In this document: piece after piece, positions 14,424-19,854 of the stretch
Position numbering within the stretch: position 1 is the stretch's first letter
Layout of the letters: every line of letters begins with the position of its first letter
Source of the DNA: JACQLN01 sp049274895
Lineage (GTDB): Bacteria > Patescibacteriota > Minisyncoccia > JACQLN01
Assembly: GCA_049274895.1 (NCBI GenBank)
Contig: JBASTM010000007.1
Location: forward strand, 1-26,307
Direction: 5' to 3'
DNA: 26,307 nucleotides
Program-made: the position numbers and the translations under genes
Notes under the pieces: model-generated
Told to the model about the DNA's origin: nothing
Seen by the model: the letters and a program-made list of their open reading frames with translations, nothing else
The model's database searches: none

Positions 14424-14633
14424 GACGTGGTCTATTCTTGAATTAGTCCGAACCCTCTTTCGCTAAAGCTACAGACGGGCACAGCACATTTCGCTCCGAC
14501 CTTGCGTCGGAGCGAGGAAGTCCCCCGCTTGCCCTACGAAGCCTTGGCGAAGTATGGGGGCGGCATTTAATCCAAGAATTAGCGGAGCGAATACTTAAAG
14601 AATAAAACAATTTTATGAAAATTTCAATTTTAT
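14424..14633. other. intergenic region of small palindromes; no gene
   Basis: Contains a perfect 10-bp hairpin TCGCTCCGAC/GTCGGAGCGA (14491-14515) and a larger one closed by tcccccgctt...tatggggg, whose centre has ctacgaagccttggcgaag, a motif that recurs before tRNA-Gly (18802-18820). A 75-codon minus-strand open frame here is built from these palindromes and ignored. Confidence 0.5.
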
Positions 14634-14677
14634 AAAAAAATAGAGCCCCGAGCAGAAACGTGTTCTGCAAGGGGCTC
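14634..14677 (-). terminator. terminator of the minus-strand 14727 gene
   Basis: On the minus strand a stem of gagcccc/ggggctc (14677-14671 with 14649-14643) and gcagaa/ttctgc is followed by seven T (14640-14634). Confidence 0.85.
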
Positions 14678-14726
14678 GGGTGTAGTGTGAATCACCGAAT
14701 CTTCACAAGGATTAGCGGGTTCACTC

Positions 14727-15050
14727 CTAGAAGAACTCGTGGAAGAGTCTGCTTTCATCGGCCGACGCGTTCCGCGTCGTGATGAGGACACCGCCGGCCC
14801 GAGGAGCCATGATGCTGTGGCGCGTCATGACTTTGCCCTTATACTCGAAGACCTCGATACCACTGATGTCGTCCACGATCATGACGGCTTGCCGGTTCAT
14901 GCGGACGGCAACCGTTCTCTCCTCGCCTCTGAACGTCGCGGTCTGCGACGTGGAGGGATCGATGAGCTTGCCGAGGGAAGGCACTCCCACCAGCAAGAAA
15001 CCGAGAAACAGAATTGCCACTGCCGCTGTGCGCTTTTGCTCCGAATCCAT
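14727..15050 (-). CDS. small membrane-anchored protein of unknown function
   Basis: 107 residues. One N-terminal hydrophobic stretch (about 8-28, AVAILFLGFLLVGVPSLGKL) after MDSEQKR predicts a membrane anchor with the rest outside the membrane. The remainder contains TATFRGEERTVAVRMNRQAVMIVDDISGIEVFEYKG, a plausible small beta-rich domain; I recognise no family. A strong ribosome-binding site GAGAGGTGAG lies just before the ATG and would pair extensively with this organism's 16S tail. It has a clear promoter (15121-15149) and terminator (14634-14677) and stands alone, transcribed away from the 16S gene. These flanking signals make it a credible gene despite unknown function. Confidence 0.75.
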   Translation of the reverse strand: MDSEQKRTAAVAILFLGFLLVGVPSLGKLIDPSTSQTATFRGEERTVAVRMNRQAVMIVDDISGIEVFEYKGKVMTRHSIMAPRAGGVLITTRNASADESRLFHEFF

Positions 15051-15120
15051 AACTCACCTCTCTTTTTCGGGTTTGGAATGTGCGACCGAGCCACGATGAC
15101 TCGATTATTACGCCATCGCA

Positions 15121-15149
15121 AACATAGCATATTTGATGCCGTAAGTCAA
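15121..15149 (-). promoter_or_regulatory. sigma70-type promoter for the 14727 gene
   Basis: On the minus strand TTGACT (15149-15144), 17-bp spacer, TATGTT (15126-15121). Confidence 0.7.
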
Positions 15150-15365
15150 TCCAAGCTGTAATGTTCCATATCTTATGCATAGGTTTTAGCTAGTATTTGA
15201 GCCAGTTTCTGGGCAGGGGTTAAGCCCTGTAAGCCCAGATTCAGTGGAGGTGGTCAGAAGCTATTGAATAGGAAACACCATACCCTGTGGAAAATAAAAA
15301 AGAGGGTTGCCTAACGGCAACCCTCGGGTGTCTAGGAAACCCTGGCTACGAAATGTATCCTTCTG
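15150..15365. other. structured intergenic region between divergent promoters
   Basis: No protein gene seen. CTGGGC (15209-15214) pairs with GCCCAG (15233-15238), enclosing AGGG/CCCT. ATTCA...TGAAT and GGTG...CACC follow. It has no tmRNA, RNase P RNA or SRP RNA consensus that I can recognise. An unannotated small RNA is possible but unproven. Confidence 0.3.
15291..15325 (-). terminator. minus-strand terminator-like hairpin
   Basis: GAGGGTTGCC (15302-15311) / GGCAACCCTC (15316-15325), TAAC loop; on the minus strand it is followed by TTTTTTATTTT. It would stop antisense transcription coming from the 16S leader toward the 14727 gene. Confidence 0.6.
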
Positions 15366-15394
15366 TTGACACGGAATCATCAGGCGAGTAGAAT
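15366..15394 (+). promoter_or_regulatory. 16S rRNA promoter
   Basis: Perfect TTGACA (15366-15371), 17-bp spacer, TAGAAT (15389-15394). Predicted start near 15401 gives a pre-16S leader of about 290 nt. Confidence 0.8.
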
Positions 15395-15540
15395 GGATAG
15401 CACACTGAAGATAGGGCTGTACAAGTAAAACACTTATCCCACTTCGCTTAAGAAAGCTTCGCGGGACTAATGCATCTTCGAAAGTTTCTTGTCTCAAGAC
15501 CAGGAAGCTTCCGAAGGTGTGTTTTGTTTTTTAACGCACC

Positions 15541-15553
15541 AGCACTTTAACAA
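15541..15553 (+). promoter_or_regulatory. boxA in the 16S leader
   Basis: AGCACTTTAACAA matches the E. coli boxA TGCTCTTTAACAA at 11 of 13 positions. A weaker match (TGTTTTTTAACGC, 15525) lies just upstream. NusB, encoded at 6220, is the expected binder. Confidence 0.65.
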
Positions 15554-15569
15554 TTGAATAGAGTCAGCA

Positions 15570-15661
15570 CAAAATTAGCTTCTTAGCTGATTAGCTTCAT
15601 TAGCTTATTAGAATTTTTCTAACAAGCTAACAAGCTAACGAAGCTGAAAGCTAAATCTGTA
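15570..15661. repeat. AGCT-rich fold-back element, copy in 16S leader
   Basis: A 92-nt imperfect palindrome made of TTAGCTT/AAGCTAA units. Its stretch 15576-15613 (38 nt) is repeated exactly, in inverted orientation, at 24033-24070 inside 23S rRNA. Here it lies between boxA and the mature 16S 5' end. Confidence 0.8.
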
Positions 15662-15937
15662 AATTCTTTTGCAGTTGGTTTTGGATAGATTCTTAATGAG
15701 AGTTTGATCCTAGCTCAGGATGAACGCTGGCGGCGTGGATAAGGCATGCAAGTCGTGCGGTCCCGCGAAGCTCCGCAAGGAGCGGCGCGGGATAGCGGCA
15801 AACGGGTTAGTAACACGTAGGTATTTGCCCCAGAGACGGGAATAATCCGCCGAAAGGCGGACTAATGCCCGATGGTCTCGTAAGAGTAAAGCCCCGACTT
15901 AGGTCGTGGACACTTTGGGAGAAGCCTGCGGGCTATC

Positions 15938-15969
<32 letters not shown>

Positions 15970-16008
15970 AATGACGGCTAGGGGGTGTGAGAGCACGACC
16001 CCCAACAT

Positions 16009-16049
<41 letters not shown>

Positions 16050-16557
16050 CCGAGAATATTCGACAATGGGCGAAAGCCTGATCGAGCGACGCCGCGTGTG
16101 GGAAGAAGATCTGCGGATTGTAAACCACTTTTATCGGGGAAAAATTTTGATTGTACCCGGTGAATAAGGGGCTGCTAACTTCGTGCCAGCAGCAGCGGTA
16201 ATACGAAGGCCCCGAGCGTTATCCGGAATCATTGGGCGTAAAGCGTGTGTAGGCGGTTGGTATTGTCGGAGGTTAAATATCCTGGCCTAACCGGGAAAAT
16301 GCTTTCGAAACGTACCGACTGGAGGGTGTGAGAGGCGAGCGGAACTTACGGTGTAGGGGTGAAATCCGTTGATATCGTAGGGAACACCAAAGGCGAAGGC
16401 AGCTCGCTGGTGCACTCCTGACGCTGAGACACGAAAGCGTGGGGATCAAAAAGGATTAGATACCCTTGTAGTCCACGCTGTAAACGATGATAACTGGTTA
16501 TGTGGAGTATCGACCCTCCACGTGACGAAGCTAACGCGTTAAGTTATCCGCCTGGGA

Positions 16558-16589
<32 letters not shown>

Positions 16590-16712
16590 AGACGGGGACT
16601 CGCACAAGCGGTGGAGCGTCTGGTTCAATTCGACAGTAAGCGAGGAACCTTACCAGGGCTTGAAATGGCACTGCAATCTCGGGGAAACTCGAGACCTCTC
16701 ACAAGGACAGTG

Positions 16713-16747
<35 letters not shown>

Positions 16748-17330
16748 TTGAGATGTTCCGTTAAGTCGGGTAACGAGCGCAACCCCTGTCGTCTGTTATA
16801 AGTGTCAGGCGAGACTGCCTTCGTAAGAGGGAGGAAGGTGGGGACGACGTCAAATCAGCATGGCCCTCTGATGTCCTGGGCGACACAGGCGCTACAATGG
16901 CGTAGACAATGCGTTGCCAAGCCGCAAGGCGGAGCTAATCGTATCAAACTACGCCCCAGTTCAGATCGGGGTCTGCAACTCGACCCCGTGAAGCCGGAAT
17001 CGCTAGTAATCGCAGATCAGCCTCGCTGCGGTGAATACGTTCTCGAGTCTTGTACTCACAAATAAATGCGCCCGGCGGCGCATAATTCTAAGCGGTTAAA
17101 ATCCGTTTCTTCTCGTTCGTCGCGAGAAGCATAGCTGAAGGATAGGTCCAACACCGTAAGGTATGGACCAAAGGATCTGGAAGCAAAATACAGCCCATAA
17201 ATAAAAAGCCGCGCCGACCTATCGGTGGGTGGTGAGGATAGGGAAGGTGCCGTGAATGGCTCTGTGGGATGTGTGGAATAGAATTATGTGTGACCCGGGG
17301 AGACCCAGTTTTCGTGCGGTAGCGGTTGTT

Positions 17331-17365
17331 TTGAATTGACGGTGTGTCAATTCAAGATGTATAAT
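17331..17365 (+). promoter_or_regulatory. promoter and inverted repeat upstream of the intron ORF
   Basis: TTGACG (17336-17341), 18-bp spacer, perfect TATAAT (17360-17365). The -35 is embedded in a perfect 10-bp inverted repeat, TTGAATTGAC (17331-17340) / GTCAATTCAA (17346-17355), which could be an operator. The predicted start is within a few bases of the ATG at 17374, suggesting a nearly leaderless message. Confidence 0.55.
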
Positions 17366-17373
17366 TAACATAC

Positions 17374-17889
17374 ATGAAACAGCCAAAGAAGTCTGGGAGT
17401 CAGCTGCGTCGTAGTACTCCGATCCGCCAGCGGGCGGATTTTGGAGGAAGGACAAAACCAAGTGTGTTATCTGCCGATTATATCGTTGGTTTAACCGATG
17501 GCGAGGGAAGTTTTACTGTTTATCTGCTTCCGCCTAAAAAAGAACATGGCTCTGTAAATTACAGAGTGCAATGTCGCTACTATATCAAGATGCGGGAAGA
17601 CGAACTTTCTCTTCTTGAAAAAGTACAGCGGTTTTGGGGGTGCGGAACAATTTACTTTCAACGTGAATATAGGAAAAACCAGCGGGACAATTATCGATTT
17701 GAGATATTCAGTTATGATCTTCTGAAACAAGTGGTTGTGCCGTTTTTCAAACGGTATCCACTTAAAAGCAAACGTATAAAAGATTTTGAGCTTTTTTGTC
17801 GGATCCTTGATCTGGCAGTCGCAAAAGCTCATCATACCAAGGCAGGTCTTCGGAAAATCATAGCATTGAAGTCGCAGATGCATGTTTAG
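17374..17889 (+). CDS. LAGLIDADG homing endonuclease of the 16S intron
   Basis: 171 residues with one LAGLIDADG motif, YIVGLTDGEGSFTVY (about 36-50), so it would act as a homodimer. The downstream pieces (VQCRYYIKMREDELSLLEKVQRFWGCG and FEIFSYDLLKQVVVPFFKRYPLKSKR) match the single-motif family's beta-beta-alpha fold. Such enzymes cut intron-less alleles to spread the intron, and some act as splicing maturases. The first 30 or so residues are basic and partly encoded by a small palindrome (around 17419-17436), so the functional start may be downstream. It lies wholly within the 16S insertion and has its own predicted promoter; no Shine-Dalgarno is present. Confidence 0.9.
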   Translation: MKQPKKSGSQLRRSTPIRQRADFGGRTKPSVLSADYIVGLTDGEGSFTVYLLPPKKEHGSVNYRVQCRYYIKMREDELSLLEKVQRFWGCGTIYFQREYRKNQRDNYRFEIFSYDLLKQVVVPFFKRYPLKSKRIKDFELFCRILDLAVAKAHHTKAGLRKIIALKSQMHV

Positions 17890-18160
17890 GGCTCGCGTAG
17901 TGCGGGAAATCCGCTCGCTACGCCCCGATGTTCCAATCGGGGAGCCGATCCGAGTAATCGCGTCGGCTTGGGAACGTGAAATATGCCAATTATCACATTC
18001 GCCCGTCAACTCAAGGAAGCCGGTAATACCCGAAGGGTCCCGCTTAGCGGGAAACTAAGGTAGGATCGGTGACAGGGAGTAAGTCGTAACAAGGCATGGG
18101 TAGCGGAAGCTGTCCATGGATCACTTCTTATCTAGAGAAATTTTCTTTAGAAAGGTTGAT

Positions 18161-18332
18161 GCCAGTGCACAGCACTGGAAATATCAAATAACAAGATACA
18201 AGTATCCAAAAAAATCTCAAATTAAAAATTCTAAACCTCAAAAAAATTTAGAATTTAGTATTTGGATATTGAAATTTGTTTGTAATTTGTCTCTTGGTTA
18301 TTTTGTTGGTGTTTCCACTGCTGTGCAGTGGC
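18161..18332. repeat. CAGTGC fold-back element, copy A (16S trailer)
   Basis: About 172 nt, 30 nt after the mature 16S end. It begins with the hairpin CCAGTGC-ACA-GCACTGG and ends with CCACTGC-TGT-GCAGTGG; the two ends also pair with each other, and the interior is a long imperfect palindrome. Two further copies interrupt 23S rRNA (23203-23358 and 23719-23878). Confidence 0.85.
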
Positions 18333-18420
18333 GGATGTTGGTCGTTGTATCCAATAGGACGACTGCTTGGTCCGGAAAGTTATATTCGGACTCCAAAGCC
18401 GACTGCAAAAGAATGGATGG

Positions 18421-18493
18421 ATCCCGTTAGAAGTCCGCGCTGCCCTAAGAGCGCGGCGTCAGCCGCCTAGGGGCGGCTTACTTCTAACGGGAT
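18421..18493 (+). other. three-way-junction RNA structure in the 16S trailer
   Basis: A perfect 14-bp stem (18421-18434 with 18480-18493) encloses two 7-bp hairpins, CCGCGCT/AGCGCGG (18435-18456) and AGCCGCC/GGCGGCT (18461-18478). It lies between 16S and its terminator and may guide precursor processing. Confidence 0.55.
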
Positions 18494-18532
18494 GGATTTG
18501 TCCCGACGATGGATGTTGGGACTGGCTGACTA

Positions 18533-18566
18533 ACAAAAATACCCTTGTCATCAAGGGTATTTTTGT
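18533..18566 (+). terminator. terminator ending the 16S transcription unit
   Basis: A 15-bp stem ACAAAAATACCCTTG (18533-18547) / CAAGGGTATTTTTGT (18552-18566) with loop TCAT, including a T-run. It separates 16S from the tRNA cluster. Confidence 0.85.
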
Positions 18567-18591
18567 TTACTATTATTCTTGTTATAATCTC

Positions 18592-18663
18592 GGGCGTATA
18601 GCTCAGTGGTAGAGCGCGTCACTGATAATGACGAGGTCGAAGGTCCGATCCCTTCTACGCCCA
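18592..18663 (+). tRNA. tRNA-Ile (GAT)
   Basis: Acceptor gggcgta/tacgccc, anticodon loop ctGATaa in a 5-bp stem, T-loop ttccgatccc-like arm. No CCA is encoded. An extended -10 (TGTTATAAT, 18580-18588) ends only 3 nt before the tRNA. Confidence 0.9.
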
Positions 18664-18676
18664 CTGTACACCTATA

Positions 18677-18748
18677 GCCGCGGTAGCTCAGTGGTAGAGC
18701 GCAGCCCTGAAGAGGCTGGCGTCGTCAGTTCGATTCTGACCCGCGGCA
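18677..18748 (+). tRNA. tRNA-Phe (GAA)
   Basis: Acceptor gccgcgg/ccgcggc, anticodon loop ctGAAga in stem cagcc/ggctg, T-arm gttcgattc. No encoded CCA. Confidence 0.9.
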
Positions 18749-18823
18749 CTGCTATGCTAAAGCTTCGCAGTGCACGCACTTAAATCAAGTGAGACTTGCA
18801 CTTCGTAGTCTTGGCGAAGAAGT

Positions 18824-18894
18824 GCGGGATTCGTATAGTGGTAGTACATCACCTTGCCAAGGTGGAGGCGCCAGTTCGATTCTGGTATCCCGCT
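18824..18894 (+). tRNA. tRNA-Gly (GCC)
   Basis: Acceptor gcgggat/atcccgc, anticodon loop ttGCCaa in stem tcacc/ggtgg, T-arm gttcgattc. No encoded CCA. The 75 nt before it hold small palindromes, including the cttggcgaag motif also seen near 14549. Confidence 0.9.
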
Positions 18895-18901
18895 CTGATT
18901 T

Positions 18902-18973
18902 GCCTCTGTAGTTCAACGGCTAGAACGGAGCACTCATAACGCTCAGAAGATGGTTCGACTCCATCCAGAGGCA
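18902..18973 (+). tRNA. tRNA-Met (CAT), elongator type
   Basis: Acceptor gcctctg/cagaggc, anticodon loop ctCATaa. It lacks initiator features (C1-A72 and three G-C pairs in the anticodon stem), and an initiator lies at 22440-22368. A tRNA-Ile2 read after lysidine modification cannot be excluded. Confidence 0.85.
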
Positions 18974-18986
18974 CATAGAGGAAAAA

Positions 18987-19061
18987 GGACCCGTAGCTTA
19001 GCTGGTTCAAAGCGTCTCCCTGTCACGGAGAAGATCGCCGGTTCGAATCCGGTCGGGTCCG
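18987..19061 (+). tRNA. tRNA-Asp (GTC)
   Basis: Acceptor ggacccg/cgggtcc with G73, anticodon loop ctGTCac in stem tctcc/ggaga, T-arm ggttcgaatcc. No encoded CCA. Confidence 0.9.
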
Positions 19062-19148
19062 CCGACGAATGTAAATGAGGAGGCACTGAGCACAGTAGTG
19101 CGAACGTGCCAAATGTTTTTATATTAAAACCGCGTGTAGCTCAGTTGG

Positions 19149-19278
19149 CCCCGCACTAAAATTTTTCCGCGCGTAGCTCAGCTGGTAGAGCAGTTGCCTC
19201 TTAAGCAAACGGTCGGAGGTTCGAATCCTCCCGCGCGGACAATTAGAGATTTACAATGTTGAAAAATTTAGTGCGGGG
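19149..19278 (+). mobile_element. 130-bp insert with terminal inverted repeats carrying tRNA-Lys
   Basis: Ends CCCCGCACTAAAATTTTTC (19149-19167) and GAAAAATTTAGTGCGGGG (19261-19278) are inverted repeats differing by one base indel. They enclose a complete tRNA-Lys and lie in the D-loop of another tRNA. Confidence 0.65.
19167..19239 (+). tRNA. tRNA-Lys (CTT), nested inside another tRNA
   Basis: Acceptor ccgcgcg/cgcgcgg with A73, D-arm agctcagctggtagagc, anticodon loop ctCTTaa, T-arm ggaggttcgaatcctcc. No encoded CCA. The last base of the left inverted repeat is the first base of the tRNA. Confidence 0.88.
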
Positions 19279-19400
19279 TGTATGCCGCAGTTGCTGATTA
19301 AGTTCCCTATTTACCCACGAACGCAGTGAGTGGTTGTAAACAGCAATCCGCCTCTGGAGGACAAACGGTCGGAGGTTCGAACCCTCCCACGCGGACAAAA

Positions 19401-19510
19401 GGCAATTAGCTCAGTGGATTAAAAGCAAAAGTATTTGCTTTCAGCGGGTAATTACTTTGGTTTTACATTCAAATAAAAAATTACCCCGGATAGAGCGCTT
19501 CCTTCATACT
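19401..19510 (+). pseudogene. interrupted and truncated tRNA 5' half
   Basis: ggcaattagctcagtgga resembles a tRNA 5' end through the D-loop. The D-arm resumes as ggatagagcgcttcc at about 19488 after a roughly 70-nt A/T-rich insert with paired gggtaatt/aattaccc. No matching 3' half follows before tRNA-Val. Confidence 0.5.
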
Positions 19511-19523
19511 TATTTGATTGATT

Positions 19524-19595
19524 GCGCGTTTAGCTCAGTGGTAGAGCGTTTCGTTGACATCGAAAAGGCCGCAGGTTCAATCCCTGCAACGCGCA
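19524..19595 (+). tRNA. tRNA-Val (GAC)
   Basis: Acceptor gcgcgtt/aacgcgc, anticodon loop ttGACat in stem tttcg/cgaaa, T-arm gcaggttcaatccctgc. No encoded CCA. Confidence 0.9.
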
Positions 19596-19600
19596 CATAT

Positions 19601-19632
19601 TAACGTCTCCAGTTCGAGTCTGGACGGGCCCA
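19601..19632 (+). pseudogene. orphan tRNA 3' half
   Basis: A T-arm ccagttcgagtctgg followed by acgggccca looks like the 3' end of a tRNA. No 5' half with the complementary acceptor (gggcccgt) is nearby. Confidence 0.55.
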
Positions 19633-19636
19633 CTAT

Positions 19637-19667
19637 AAAAACAACGCCTTAAACAGGCGTTGTTTTT
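19637..19667. terminator. bidirectional terminator after the tRNA cluster
   Basis: 13-bp stem AAAAACAACGCCT (19637-19649) / AGGCGTTGTTTTT (19655-19667). It ends the plus-strand tRNA cluster and lies just downstream of the minus-strand tRNA fragment at 19674. Confidence 0.85.
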
Positions 19668-19669
19668 AA

Positions 19670-19690
19670 TAAGTTCCGGGAGCCGGACTC
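19670..19690. repeat. 21-bp direct repeat, left copy (tRNA 3' end)
   Basis: Identical to 22148-22168. The sequence is the 3' end of a minus-strand initiator-like tRNA. The two copies flank the secreted-protein gene at 19855. Confidence 0.85.
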
Positions 19691-19726
19691 GAACTGGGGA
19701 TCTTCAGGTTATGATCCTGACAAGCA
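19674..19726 (-). pseudogene. 3' half of an initiator-like tRNA-Met
   Basis: On the minus strand it reads from the anticodon arm (gtcaggatCATaacctga) through a T-arm with ttcgagtcc to cggctcccggaa. The D-arm and 5' acceptor are missing; that side passes into the promoter of the 19855 gene. It resembles the intact initiator tRNA at 22440-22368. Confidence 0.65.
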
Positions 19727-19757
19727 GGCTTTTTTCTTTGGTCAAACATACCATGTA

Positions 19758-19786
19758 TTGACGTAATTTGAATTACGCTATATTGT
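19758..19786 (+). promoter_or_regulatory. promoter for the secreted-protein gene
   Basis: TTGACG (19758-19763), 17-bp spacer, TATTGT (19781-19786). Confidence 0.6.
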
Positions 19787-19801
19787 AAATCCAGAGAGGT
19801 T

Positions 19802-19814
19802 TGTTCTTTAACAA
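19802..19814 (+). promoter_or_regulatory. boxA-like sequence in an mRNA leader
   Basis: TGTTCTTTAACAA matches the E. coli rrn boxA at 12 of 13 positions, 16 nt after the -10, so it lies at the very 5' end of the predicted mRNA. Confidence 0.6.
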
Positions 19815-19854
19815 GTTGTCCTATTTAGGGCAACATAACCAGGAGGGATGCGTT

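Larger units (their letters stand above)
17060..17999 (+). other. intron in 16S rRNA encoding a LAGLIDADG protein
   Basis: The conserved run TGTACTCAC^CGCCCGTC is split by 940 nt. The insert carries a LAGLIDADG ORF (17374-17889) about a third of the way in, as homing introns do. I searched by eye for the group I P7 signatures (AGAGACTA, AAGATATAGTCC), which are obvious in this window's 23S intron, and did not find them, nor could I find an internal guide that pairs with the 5' exon. It may be a divergent group I intron, an archaeal-type intron or another class. About 310 nt of structured sequence precede the ORF and 110 nt follow it. Confidence 0.85.
19130..19395 (+). pseudogene. tRNA (Lys-like) interrupted twice, host of a nested tRNA-Lys
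   Basis: The 5' part ccgcgtg-tagctcagttgg (19130-19148) and the 3' part ending cggaggttcgaaccctcccacgcgga (to 19395) form a perfect acceptor, ccgcgtg/cacgcgg. The 3' half is almost identical to that of the tRNA-Lys at 19167. The D-loop is split by a 130-bp insert (19149-19278) carrying that tRNA-Lys, and the anticodon arm by a hairpin (19291-19346). No intact anticodon arm is recoverable by simple removal, so I call it a pseudogene; an intron-containing tRNA is the alternative. Confidence 0.6.

Noticed and set aside
14443..14670. Minus-strand open frame of 75 codons
   Set aside because: It is composed of palindromic repeats and overlaps the terminator of the 14727 gene; no ribosome-binding site.
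15150..15365. tmRNA, RNase P RNA or SRP RNA
   Set aside because: None of the conserved cores of these RNAs that I know could be found on either strand.
15261..15497. Minus-strand open frame of 78 codons
   Set aside because: It crosses the minus-strand terminator and the 16S promoter, with no start signals.
17060..17999. Standard group I intron call for the 16S insert
   Set aside because: No P7 signature or exon guide sequence was seen by eye, so I left the class open.
18116..18612. Three overlapping plus-strand frames after 16S
   Set aside because: They cover the 16S 3' end, fold-back element A, the three-way junction and the terminator.
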